From NCBI GenBank assembly GCA_903877125.1, contig CAIRCM010000068.1:1-48243 (forward strand): DNA of 48,243 bases, written 5' to 3'. The DNA is from an uncultured Acetobacteraceae bacterium. Its GTDB lineage: Bacteria > Pseudomonadota > Alphaproteobacteria > Acetobacterales > Acetobacteraceae. Of the stretch, positions 8,901 to 17,167 are shown piece by piece; position 1 is the first letter of the stretch, and each line of letters opens with the position of its first letter. Position numbers and translations under genes: made by a program. Under the pieces are notes generated by a model. That model had not been told where the DNA came from and ran no database searches. It saw nothing but the letters and a program-made list of their open reading frames with translations.

Positions 8901-9887
8901 TCATGATTGGTTTGAGGCCCGCGCGGTGTATCGCGCCGTCGGCGAAACACGCCCAATCGCGTCATCGGAAATCGCCACAGCCTCCGCCGGACAACGCCTC
9001 GGCGCGCCTGCCCCCTCCCACAGCCAATAGACGTTGCTGCCGTCGCCGTTGACCGCGACGACCTTGTGGTTGCCGCGCGTATCGATCGCATGGATCGTCA
9101 CCCGGGAAATCAGGCCGCCCTGGAGCGCACGCATATCCTCCGCCGCTTCGTGGACGGCGTCGGCGACGGTCGCCCCTTTCTTCATGTAGAGCACGATGGA
9201 CCGGGCGGTGCCGCAACGGATGGTCATCTCTCCCGCGCCGGTGCAGGCGGCCGCGCCGTAGCGCGTATCGGCATACGACCCCGCGCCGATGATCGGGCTG
9301 TCGCCCAACCGGCCCGGATATTTCCACCCCCAGCCCGAGGTGCTGGTCCCCGAGCAGATGGCGCCGGACGCATCCTGGGCGAGGAAAACGGTGGTGTCGC
9401 GGCCGATTTCCGGGTCGATGGCGTGCCGGCACAGCGGCGCCAGGGCGACGTTGGGCCAGAGGCGCTTTTCCTCGGGCGAGAGTTCCGCGTCGAACCAGGC
9501 CTGCCAGGCGCGTTTGGAATCGGGGATCAGGTTGTCGGTTGTTTCGGCGCCGATCTCGGCGGCAAACCGTGCGGCGCCTTCCCCCACCAGGAGTTCGTGC
9601 GGCAGGCGGCGCATCATTTCGCGCGCCACGCTGACAGGGTGAAGAAAGCCTTTCAGCGCACCGACGGCGCCTGTGCGCAGGGTGGTGCCGTCCATCAGGC
9701 AGGCGTCGAGTTCGACCTCGCCCAGGATATTCGGCCAACCGCCGCGGCCGACTGTGCGGACCGAGGGATCGGCCTCGATCGGACGGATTCCCGCCTCGAT
9801 GGCGTCCAAGGCCCCTGCCCCATCGGCGAGCATGCGCGCGCTGGTGGGGACGCCGAGGGTGCCTTCGTTGTTGGTGACGAGTATCAT
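8901..9887 (-). CDS. Ntn-type asparaginase family (glycosylasparaginase / isoaspartyl peptidase)
   Basis: Member of the N-terminal-nucleophile asparaginase family, which self-cleaves before a Thr and hydrolyses beta-aspartyl peptides, L-asparagine or Asn-linked sugars. The likely processing site is in ICSGTSTSGWGWKYPGR, followed by GDSPIIGAGSYAD, both strongly characteristic of glycosylasparaginase-like members. GYG-free substrate loop CTGAGEMTIR and the early VELDACLMDG block also fit. The length is 328 residues and no signal peptide is visible, so it is probably cytosolic. Its ATG overlaps the stop of the upstream methyltransferase fusion (ATGA at 9884-9887). The oligopeptide-type permease genes upstream suggest that it processes an imported beta-aspartyl or amide compound; that is inference. 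Confidence 0.9.
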   Translation of the reverse strand: MILVTNNEGTLGVPTSARMLADGAGALDAIEAGIRPIEADPSVRTVGRGGWPNILGEVELDACLMDGTTLRTGAVGALKGFLHPVSVAREMMRRLPHELLVGEGAARFAAEIGAETTDNLIPDSKRAWQAWFDAELSPEEKRLWPNVALAPLCRHAIDPEIGRDTTVFLAQDASGAICSGTSTSGWGWKYPGRLGDSPIIGAGSYADTRYGAAACTGAGEMTIRCGTARSIVLYMKKGATVADAVHEAAEDMRALQGGLISRVTIHAIDTRGNHKVVAVNGDGSNVYWLWEGAGAPRRCPAEAVAISDDAIGRVSPTARYTARASNQS

Positions 9888-11176
9888 GGGTTACGTCCTG
9901 CGACGCAGTGGAAGGGATTGGTCGTGAACAGCACGCCCGCCGCCAGGGAGGCTCGTTTGGCGGCATCCCAAACGGCGGCTTCCTCGGACGTCAGGCGCGC
10001 CAGCATGGCTTCCTCCCGGTAACGTATAAACGATGAATCGTCCCAGGCGAATGACGCCAAAGCGGGCGAACACGACAGCACCTGTAACCCGGCCGCCGCG
10101 AACCGGCGGTAGAGGCTGGCATCTGCGACGCCGCCTTTGCCGATTGACTGCGGGGGAATTTCGATTTTGCGGCGAATCGGATTCGGCAGGTCCATGTTCC
10201 AGGACTGGTGTATATCGATGGCGCGCACGATCACCCCCACGCCGCCGCCCGGTCTGACCACGCGGCGCAATTCGCGCAGGGCCTTGTCGGCGTCGCATTC
10301 CTCCAGCACCGTGACGCTGTAGGCGTGGTCGAAGCTGGCGTCCGGGAACGGCAACGTCTCCGCGTTGCCCTGTCGGAAGGTCAGGTACCCGCCCAGCCCG
10401 TCCTGCTCGGCCAGAGCAGCGGCTTCGCGCAGCATGAACGGATTGAGATCCAGGCCGGTCAGCGCATGATCGGGGCCGAGGCGGCGGGCGACGCGGCGGA
10501 TCAGGGCGCCGCAGCCGCAGCCGACCTCCAGAATCGAGGCACCGGGCGCCGGAGCGATAGTTTCCAGCATTTGGTGCAGCATGCCCATATAGGTTGGACT
10601 TTCGCCGCGTCCCTCCAGCACCGCAACGCCGCTCAGGTGCCGTCCGCCCAACCGGATCACGGTGTAGTGTTCGGTCAGGAACGGCAAGGCAGCATCCCAT
10701 TGCGCGGCGGACAGCATCAGCGGGAACAGGACCAAGGTCGGACCGCTGCCCTGAATATCGTAGGATATTCCCTCATGCATGCCGGTGCGGGGGTTGGGCG
10801 GCAGGCAGGTGGCCTCACCCGGCAAGCTCAACAACGCCGCCATCACGGCATCGGTCCGGTCCGACACGCAGTCGTTCCACACCTGCGCGCTGTAATCCGC
10901 CAGAAAAGCGCGCCGGGCCCCCGGGAGCGCCGCGGCGGCGGTGTCGGCGATGCGGGTGGAATGACCCCTGTCGCCGGCGATCAACACTGTCCGGGCAGCG
11001 ACCGGCCGCAGCGCCGCCGGATTGATTCCCGGGGCCTCGCATATTGCCAGGCCGGCGATCCGGTCGGGTTGCGCCTGGGTGAGGACGGCGATATCCACCG
11101 GCAACTGCACCGCGACATGCGCGGCTTCCAGCCCAAGGTGGTCCCATAGCGACAACAGCCGTTCGAGGTGGTTCAT
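9884..11176 (-). CDS. Degenerate alpha/beta-hydrolase segments fused to a SAM methyltransferase
   Basis: A 430-residue protein from the ATG at 11176, which has GAGG six bases upstream; an in-frame TTG at 11191 is the alternative. Residues about 1-120 resemble the C-terminal half of an alpha/beta hydrolase (WDHLGLEAAHVAVQL, then ARTVLIAGDRGHSTRIADT), but the nucleophile elbow GxSxG is absent. Residues about 130-195 resemble the N-terminal strands of such a hydrolase (ISYDIQGSGPTLVLFP). From about 210 a canonical methyltransferase follows, with ILEVGCGCGALIRR, LTGLDLNPFML and LRRVVRPGGGVGV. The hydrolase parts are therefore in permuted order and probably non-catalytic. It sits between the ABC permease and glycosylasparaginase genes and is translationally coupled to the latter. 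Substrate unknown. Confidence 0.85.
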   Translation of the reverse strand: MNHLERLLSLWDHLGLEAAHVAVQLPVDIAVLTQAQPDRIAGLAICEAPGINPAALRPVAARTVLIAGDRGHSTRIADTAAAALPGARRAFLADYSAQVWNDCVSDRTDAVMAALLSLPGEATCLPPNPRTGMHEGISYDIQGSGPTLVLFPLMLSAAQWDAALPFLTEHYTVIRLGGRHLSGVAVLEGRGESPTYMGMLHQMLETIAPAPGASILEVGCGCGALIRRVARRLGPDHALTGLDLNPFMLREAAALAEQDGLGGYLTFRQGNAETLPFPDASFDHAYSVTVLEECDADKALRELRRVVRPGGGVGVIVRAIDIHQSWNMDLPNPIRRKIEIPPQSIGKGGVADASLYRRFAAAGLQVLSCSPALASFAWDDSSFIRYREEAMLARLTSEEAAVWDAAKRASLAAGVLFTTNPFHCVAGRNP

Positions 11177-11187
11177 GGTGGGCCTCG

Positions 11188-12012
11188 TCAAATCCGCTTC
11201 GCGATCCTCGGATCCAGCATATCCCGCACCCCGTCGCCCAGAATATTGATCGACAATACCATCGTGCCCAAAAATAGCCCGGGAAACAGCACGCTCCAGA
11301 TCGCCAGCACGATGAAGTTCCGGCCTTCAGCGATGATGTTGCCCCAGGATGGCACCTCCGGCGGCGTGCCGACACCGAGGAACCCCAGATAGGCCTCGAT
11401 CAGCACCGCCGAGGCCGCGATGTAGGTCGCCTGCACGATGATCGGGGTCAGGGCATTCGGCAGGATATGCCGCAGCAGGATCGCCCAGGTCCGCGTGCCC
11501 GAGGCCACCGCGCCCTGCACGAAGGTCTGTTCGCGGATCGACAGCACCACCGCACGCACGAGCCGCACGACGCGGGGAATTTCGGGGATGGTGATCGCGA
11601 TGATGACGGTCTGCACGCTCGCCCGGGTCAAAGACAGCATCGCGACAGCGAGCAGAATGCCGGGAATGGCCATCAGCCCGTCCATCACCCGCATCACCAC
11701 CGTATCCATCGCCCTGAAATATCCCGCGACGAGACCGACCAGGGTGCCGACGATGGTGCTCAGACACGCCACGGAGGCGGCGATCAGCAGCGAAATCTGG
11801 CCACCCCACAGCGTGCGCGACAGTACGTCCCGCCCGTAAGCATCGGTCCCGAACCAATGCACGCCGGACGGCGGGCGCAGGCGTTGCGCGACGTTCAGCT
11901 TGATCGGGTCAAAGGGCGCGATCCACGGTGCCAGCAGCGACAGCGCCACCAGCACCAACAACAACGTCCCGCCGATGGCCACGCGGGGATAGCGGCGCAG
12001 AAAGACCCTCAA
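11188..12012 (-). CDS. ABC transporter permease, dipeptide/oligopeptide type (DppC-like)
   Basis: Inner-membrane permease of 274 residues with six predicted helices. An N-terminal helix (IGGTLLLVLVALSLLAPWIA) precedes the typical DppC/OppC block HWFGTDAYGRDVLSRTLWG, and the EAA loop for ATPase contact is EQTFVQGAVASGTRTWAILLRHILPN. The C terminus LSINILGDGVRDMLDPR is the family signature. Its start overlaps the stop of the DppB-like gene (ATGA at 12009-12012), so the two permeases are coupled and should form a heterodimer. No ATP-binding subunit follows; the next gene is the methyltransferase fusion. Confidence 0.94.
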   Translation of the reverse strand: MRVFLRRYPRVAIGGTLLLVLVALSLLAPWIAPFDPIKLNVAQRLRPPSGVHWFGTDAYGRDVLSRTLWGGQISLLIAASVACLSTIVGTLVGLVAGYFRAMDTVVMRVMDGLMAIPGILLAVAMLSLTRASVQTVIIAITIPEIPRVVRLVRAVVLSIREQTFVQGAVASGTRTWAILLRHILPNALTPIIVQATYIAASAVLIEAYLGFLGVGTPPEVPSWGNIIAEGRNFIVLAIWSVLFPGLFLGTMVLSINILGDGVRDMLDPRIAKRI

Positions 12013-12950
12013 TACCGGATCCTCGGGTCCAGCAGCGCGTAGGCGACGTCGATGCCGAGGTTGATGAGCACATAGACGAAGGACGCGATCAGGATCACGC
12101 CTTGGATCACGGGGTAATCGCGCTGGGTGACGGCCTCGATGGTCAGGCGACCGATGCCGGGGATGGCGAAGACACTCTCGGTCACAACGACGCCGCCGAT
12201 CAGCAGTGCGATCCCCAGACCGATGGTGGTGACGATGGGCACGGCGGCATTTTTCAGCGCATGCCGGATCAGCACCGGCCCCGGCGCGAGGCCTTTCGCT
12301 CGGGCGGTGCGGATATAATCCTCATTCAGCACATCCAGCATCGTGCTGCGGGTCATGCGCGCCAGCAGGGCCGCGAACACAAGACCGAGACTGATCGCGG
12401 GCAGCACCAGATGCTGCCAGAAGCCGGTGAACCCCTGCGCCATCGGCGTGTAGCCCTGCACCGGCAGCCAACGTAGGGTGCGAGCGAACTCGAACACCAG
12501 CCCGTATCCGATCAGGAATACCGGAGAGGAAAACGCGAGCACCGCGATGCCCATCGCCAGATGATCGATCCAGGTCCCCGCCTTCCACGCTGCCAGCACA
12601 CCCACGGGGATGGCGATGCAGACCGCGAAACTCATGGTCACCGTGGCCAGCGCCAAGGTCGGCTCCATCCGCTGGGTGATCAGGGTCCAGACCGAGACCT
12701 TGTTGAACACCGACACCCCGAAATCGCCCTGCAACAGCGCGCCGATCCACAGCAGGAACTGCTCGATCAGCGGCTTGTCCAGGCCCAGGCTGATGCGGAT
12801 CGCCTCCACATCCGCGGTGGTGGCGTTGTCGCCGGCGATGATCGCCGCGGGGTCGCCGGGGCTGAGGTGGAGCAGCAGGAACACCACGATGGCCACCACC
12901 AGCATCACCGGGATGGTCATCAGGATGCGCCGCAGGATGAAGCCGGCCAT
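12009..12950 (-). CDS. ABC transporter permease, dipeptide/oligopeptide type (DppB-like)
   Basis: Inner-membrane permease of 313 residues. It starts with MAGFILRRILMTIPVMLVV and LHLSPGDPA, the standard DppB N terminus, and has six predicted helices. The EAA loop is EDYIRTARAKGLAPGPVLIRHALKNA, and the end carries GIDVAYALLDPRIRY, typical of the family. It follows the binding-protein gene with almost no spacing and overlaps the DppC-like gene by four bases. Together with the two binding proteins it forms an import system for peptides, opines or similar compounds; specificity cannot be read from sequence. Confidence 0.94.
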   Translation of the reverse strand: MAGFILRRILMTIPVMLVVAIVVFLLLHLSPGDPAAIIAGDNATTADVEAIRISLGLDKPLIEQFLLWIGALLQGDFGVSVFNKVSVWTLITQRMEPTLALATVTMSFAVCIAIPVGVLAAWKAGTWIDHLAMGIAVLAFSSPVFLIGYGLVFEFARTLRWLPVQGYTPMAQGFTGFWQHLVLPAISLGLVFAALLARMTRSTMLDVLNEDYIRTARAKGLAPGPVLIRHALKNAAVPIVTTIGLGIALLIGGVVVTESVFAIPGIGRLTIEAVTQRDYPVIQGVILIASFVYVLINLGIDVAYALLDPRIRY

Positions 12951-12951
12951 G

Positions 12952-14517
12952 TTACTTCTTGTCGATATTCCAGTAGATCGGCATTGGAGCGTCCAGCACG
13001 CCGGTCACGTTGTTGCGGTAGGCGATGGGTTGAAAGTATTGCCCGAGCGGCACGTAGGGGACGGAGACGTAGGCCCGGGCCTGAATGTCCGGAATCAGCG
13101 CATGGCGCTTCGCAGCGTCCGACTCCCGCGTCCAGGTGCCCACCAGCTTGTCGAGGTCGAGGTCACAGGCCCAACCCGGATTGGCCTCCGCACAGCGCGA
13201 ATTGAACCAGATATTGGAGATCGGGCTGGACACGTCCGGCCCGCCCTGGCTGGTGATGAACAGGTTCCAGCCGCCCTTGTCCGGTGGATCCCGCCGCATC
13301 CGCCGGACCGAGATCGTCGACCAGTCCGCGCTTTGCACATCCACGGGAATGCCGGCGCGGCGCAGCGATTCGATCAGCACAGCCGTCGCGGCGTTGTATT
13401 GCGGTCGATCCGTCGGTTGCAGCACCACCAGCGGCTTGCCGTCGTAGCCGGCTTCCTTCAGAAGCGCCCGCGCCTTGGCGAAATCCGGCTTGCGCAGCGG
13501 TTCGGATCCGACATCGGTTTCGGCGGCCGAATGGCACAGGAAGTAGGCGCCGCAGAATTTCAGATAGAGCGATTCATCGCCCGCAACGGCCTGCATGAAC
13601 TCCGCCTGATCGATAATATACAGCAGCGCCTGCCGCGCCTTGTAGTTGTCGAACGGCGGAAACAGCGAATTGGGGCGGAGCAATATCTGCGAGCCCAACG
13701 GGTCGATATTGCGCACCGTGATGTCCGGGCTTTCCTTCAGCACCCGGACGAAATCCAGCGGCGGCATCTCATAGTAATCCACCTCGCCGGTCATCATCGC
13801 GCTCAGTGCGGTATTGGCGTCGGGGATATACAGCCATTCCAGCCGGTCGAGCTTGGCAAGATGCGCGCCCGCCATCATGTCCGGCGCTTCCTTGCGCGGT
13901 ACATAGGCCTGGTTGCGGGCGAACACCACTTTGTTGCCGGGGCGCCATTCTTCGCGCACGAATTTGAAGGCGCCCGACCCGATCGCGGCGGTGATCTGCT
14001 CGTTCGGCGGTTTCCCCGCCTCCCGTTCCGGCATGATATAGGCGGTTGCCGGGCTGCCGAGGGAATCGAGCACGAGGCCGAACGGTTCCTTCAGGACGAT
14101 CCGGAACGTTTTTGCATCCACAACATCCATGTGCGCGACGAATTTCGCGAAGGCCTGCCCTGCCCCGATCTTGATCATCCAGCGCTTCAGCGATGCCAGC
14201 ACATCGTTCGATGTCACCGGCGCGCCGTCATGAAACGCCAGGCCCGGCCGCAGGGTGAAGGTCCAGGTGAGCTTGTCGTCGCTGGTCGTCCAGGTATCGA
14301 CCATCTGCGGTTGCGGCTGGAATTTCGAATCGTAGGCGAACAGCGTGTCGTAGACGACGAACGCGAAACGCGTGGTGATATAGGTCGCGGTCCACGTGGG
14401 ATCGAGCACCTTGATATCCGCGTGGACCACCGCGCGCAGGGTCTTGTCGGCGGCCAAAACACCGGTCGCCGAGGACAATGTCATCGCGGCGGCCAGCAGG
14501 ATGTGACGGATTTTCAT
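12952..14517 (-). CDS. ABC transporter family-5 solute-binding protein (copy 1)
   Basis: Periplasmic binding protein of about 521 residues. The start at 14517 gives a clean signal peptide (MKIRHILLAAAMTLSSATGV, cleavage after VLA); a neighbouring ATG at 14520 is equally possible. Family-5 hallmarks include DPTWTATYITTRFAFVVYDT, WTFTLRPGLAFHDGAPVTSND and YIPDANTALSAMMTGEVDYYE. It has no lipobox, so it should be free in the periplasm. It is clearly paralogous to the next gene upstream, with the same C-terminal GVLDAPMPIYWNI block, and overlaps its stop codon. Delivers ligand to the DppB/DppC-like permease. Confidence 0.92.
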   Translation of the reverse strand: MKIRHILLAAAMTLSSATGVLAADKTLRAVVHADIKVLDPTWTATYITTRFAFVVYDTLFAYDSKFQPQPQMVDTWTTSDDKLTWTFTLRPGLAFHDGAPVTSNDVLASLKRWMIKIGAGQAFAKFVAHMDVVDAKTFRIVLKEPFGLVLDSLGSPATAYIMPEREAGKPPNEQITAAIGSGAFKFVREEWRPGNKVVFARNQAYVPRKEAPDMMAGAHLAKLDRLEWLYIPDANTALSAMMTGEVDYYEMPPLDFVRVLKESPDITVRNIDPLGSQILLRPNSLFPPFDNYKARQALLYIIDQAEFMQAVAGDESLYLKFCGAYFLCHSAAETDVGSEPLRKPDFAKARALLKEAGYDGKPLVVLQPTDRPQYNAATAVLIESLRRAGIPVDVQSADWSTISVRRMRRDPPDKGGWNLFITSQGGPDVSSPISNIWFNSRCAEANPGWACDLDLDKLVGTWTRESDAAKRHALIPDIQARAYVSVPYVPLGQYFQPIAYRNNVTGVLDAPMPIYWNIDKK

Positions 14518-16076
14518 CATTTCTTCTCGATGTTCCAATAGACCGGCATGCCGGCTTCCAGCACCCCGGTCACGTTCTTGCGGTAGGCGATCGGCTGGAA
14601 GAACTGGCCCATCGGCGCATAGGACACCGAGGTATAGGCCTGTTCCTGCAACGCCGGGATCATCGCGCGGCGTTTGTCGCGGTCGGGTTCATGCGACCAC
14701 GCGGCGATCATCGCCTGTAGTTTCGGATCGCAGGGCCAACCGATATTGGCCTTCTCGCAGTTCGCGCCGATCCAGTAATTGCTGACGGGGTTGGCCGCAT
14801 CCGGCCCGCCATGGCCGGTGATCACGATATTCCAGCCGCCTTTGTCCGGCGGATCGCGCCGAGCACGACGGATCGAAATGGTGGACCAGTCCGCCGGTTG
14901 CAGGTCGACGTTCACGCCGATGGCGCGCAGCTTGTCCACCATCACCAGCGTCGCCGCGTTGTAGGGCGGTCGGTCGGTCGGCTGCAGCACGACCAGTTTT
15001 TCGCCCTTGTAACCGGCCTCCGCCAGCAATGCCTTGGCCTTGGCGAGGTCGGGGGCCTTCACCGAACCGGCATCGGTTTCGTTGTCCGATCCGCACATGA
15101 ACAGCGCGCCGCAGAATTTCAAATAGAGGTCGGGATTGCCGACGACCGCCTGGTTGAATTCCTCCTGGCTCGCCAGATACAACAGCGCCTGCCGCGCCTT
15201 GAAATTGTCGAAGGGCGGAAAAAGGCTATTGGGGCGCATGAATTGCTGCACGCCCAATTTGTCGATCACCTTGACTTCGATTTCGGGATTGTCCTTCAGC
15301 AGCGCGATGAAATCCAATGGCGGCAGCTCGTAGTAATCCATCTCGCCGGTGGTCAGCGCGCTGAGCGCGGTATTGGCGTCGGGGATATAGTGCCACTCGA
15401 CCCGGTCGAGTTTCGCGACCTTACCGCCGGACATGTAATCCGGCGGTTCCTTGCGCGGCACGTAATTCGGATTACGAACATAGACGACGGTGCTGCCCGG
15501 CCGCCATTCGTCGCGCTTCATGATGAACGGGCCGGACCCGATCGACGATGTCACGACCTCCGACATCGGCGCGCTCGCCACTTTCGCCGGCATGATGAAG
15601 GGCGGAGCACCCCAACGGCCGAACGTTTCCAGCACCAGCGCGTAGGGTTCGGTCAGCACCAGCTTGAAGGTGGATGGATTCACCGCCTCAAACACCGCGA
15701 TCCGCGTCGCCAACTGCTGGCCCATGGCATCGCGCGCCATCCAGCGCTTGAGCGAGGCGATGCAATCGTCCGAGGTCACCGCCGCGCCGTCGTGAAATGT
15801 GAGACCTGGCCGTAGGGTGAAGGTCCAGGTCAGCCGATCGTCGCTGATGGTCCAGGTATCGACCATCTGCGGGCGCGGCACGAAATGGCTGTCGAGGCCG
15901 AACAGCGTGTCATAGACAAGATAGCCGTAGCGATTGGTGATGTAGGTGGTGTTGGCGGTGGTATCCAACACTTTGAGGTCCGCATGCGCGATGACCCGCA
16001 GCGTCTGCTCGGCGGCCCGCACCTGGCCGCAGGCGAGCAGCGCGGCAACGACGGTCGATATGATCCAGGCCCGCAT
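14517..16076 (-). CDS. ABC transporter family-5 solute-binding protein (copy 2)
   Basis: Periplasmic binding protein of 519 residues with a signal peptide (MRAWIISTVVAALLACGQVR, cleavage near RAA-EQ) and the family-5 blocks WTFTLRPGLTFHDGAAVTSDD, YIPDANTALSALTTGEMDYYE and SNYWIGANCEKANIGWPCD. GGGAG lies just upstream of the ATG. It is first in the transporter set and overlaps copy 1 (ATGATGA). The copies are alignable end to end, so they arose by tandem duplication and may bind related but different ligands through one permease. C residues (FCGALFMCG) near the middle occur at the same place in both copies and may form a disulfide. Confidence 0.92.
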   Translation of the reverse strand: MRAWIISTVVAALLACGQVRAAEQTLRVIAHADLKVLDTTANTTYITNRYGYLVYDTLFGLDSHFVPRPQMVDTWTISDDRLTWTFTLRPGLTFHDGAAVTSDDCIASLKRWMARDAMGQQLATRIAVFEAVNPSTFKLVLTEPYALVLETFGRWGAPPFIMPAKVASAPMSEVVTSSIGSGPFIMKRDEWRPGSTVVYVRNPNYVPRKEPPDYMSGGKVAKLDRVEWHYIPDANTALSALTTGEMDYYELPPLDFIALLKDNPEIEVKVIDKLGVQQFMRPNSLFPPFDNFKARQALLYLASQEEFNQAVVGNPDLYLKFCGALFMCGSDNETDAGSVKAPDLAKAKALLAEAGYKGEKLVVLQPTDRPPYNAATLVMVDKLRAIGVNVDLQPADWSTISIRRARRDPPDKGGWNIVITGHGGPDAANPVSNYWIGANCEKANIGWPCDPKLQAMIAAWSHEPDRDKRRAMIPALQEQAYTSVSYAPMGQFFQPIAYRKNVTGVLEAGMPVYWNIEKK

Positions 16077-16146
16077 ATGCTCCCGTTCCCCCCAATACTT
16101 TATTATCCGCCAGCATAGAGGGGAATGAATGGCCCGGCCAGCCCGG

Positions 16147-16914
16147 CTACATCGCGGTCATGCCGCCATCGACGAACAACAGCGCGCCGGTCACGTAGGA
16201 TGCCTCATCGGAGGCGAGGAACAGGATCGCATTGGCGACTTCTTCGGCGCGGCCGGGACGTTTCATCATCGTGCCCTGGGCGGCCTTGGCATTATATTGC
16301 TCGACGGTTTCGCCGGCCGCGGCGATGCGGCGGGCATGGAAGGGCGTGAAAATCGGGCCGGGGCCGACGGCGTTGACGCGAATGCCCTCGGCCGAGTGGT
16401 CCGCCGCCAAACCCCGCGTGAAGCCGGCGATCGCGGCCTTGGTGGTGTCGTACAGCAGGTTGCCGCCGCCGGCGACGACCGAACGGACGGACGCGAGATT
16501 GACGATCGCGCCGCTGCCGTTCTTGCGCATCAAGGGCACTGCCGCTTTGGCGCAGAAGGCGAAGCTTTTCAGATTGACGTCGAGAATTTCGTTCCAGGCG
16601 GCCGCGCTGGCTTCCTCGGCCTTCTCGTATTTCCGGATACCCGCGTTGTTCACGAGGATATCGAGCTTCCCGAACGTGGCCGCCGCACCGTTGACGAAAT
16701 CGAGGCAGGCGGCTTCGGTCCCGACATCGACCTGGGTGAAGGCAACCTTGTAGCCGGCGGCTTTCAATTCGGCCTCGATCCGCGTGCCGCGTTCGCCGTC
16801 ACGGTCGCCGAACGCGACGCTCGCGCCCTCGGCGGCGAAGCGTCGGACCGTTGCCTCACCGATTCCGGATGCGCCGCCGGTGATCGCCGCGACCTTGCCT
16901 TCGAGCCTGCCCAT
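16147..16914 (-). CDS. SDR family oxidoreductase
   Basis: Classical short-chain dehydrogenase/reductase of 255 residues. Cofactor site GGASGIGEATVRRFA follows the N terminus; VNNAGI, VNLASVRSV (catalytic Ser) and YDTTKAAIAGFTRGLA (Tyr and Lys) complete the active site. The C terminus SYVTGALLFVDGGMTAM is typical. The acidic end of strand 2 (VAFGDRDGE) favours NAD over NADP. The ATG at 16914 is chosen because the fold starts there and GGCGGA precedes it; in-frame sequence further upstream is not SDR-like. It lies downstream of the CoA-transferase and the 56-residue gene in the same direction. Substrate unknown. Confidence 0.92.
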   Translation of the reverse strand: MGRLEGKVAAITGGASGIGEATVRRFAAEGASVAFGDRDGERGTRIEAELKAAGYKVAFTQVDVGTEAACLDFVNGAAATFGKLDILVNNAGIRKYEKAEEASAAAWNEILDVNLKSFAFCAKAAVPLMRKNGSGAIVNLASVRSVVAGGGNLLYDTTKAAIAGFTRGLAADHSAEGIRVNAVGPGPIFTPFHARRIAAAGETVEQYNAKAAQGTMMKRPGRAEEVANAILFLASDEASYVTGALLFVDGGMTAM

Positions 16915-16996
16915 GTTTTCCGCCCTTCGTTTCGTTGATTGGGTAGCGACCGTGGTCTGCGCCGCACGATCGATGAGGATTGATATCAGCCCGCGG

Positions 16997-17167
16997 TCAA
17001 TATTTGAACAACACCCGCTTCTTCCGCTTCGGCTGCGGAATCCGCACGGTCTGCCCCGGCTCCACAAGCTCGAAATCCACGATTGCGTCGGCCACCCCGT
17101 CCTGCAGGCCGGACGCCTGCGCCGGGTCCAGGGTTTCCGACGGTTTCGTGGGTTTCTCCTCGGTCAT
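16997..17167 (-). CDS. Small hypothetical protein (56 residues), coupled to CoA-transferase
   Basis: Short ORF whose ATG overlaps the stop codon of the double CoA-transferase (ATGA at 17164-17167). The product is acidic at the N terminus (MTEEKPTKPSETLDPAQ), has a central DAIVDFELVEPGQTVRIPQP segment and a basic C-terminal tail (KRKKRVLFKY). It has no Cys, signal peptide or membrane helix. The exact stop-start overlap and sensible codon use support translation. It may be a partner or accessory of the CoA-transferase, but no family is recognised. The 82 bases between it and the SDR start show no further feature. Confidence 0.6.
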   Translation of the reverse strand: MTEEKPTKPSETLDPAQASGLQDGVADAIVDFELVEPGQTVRIPQPKRKKRVLFKY

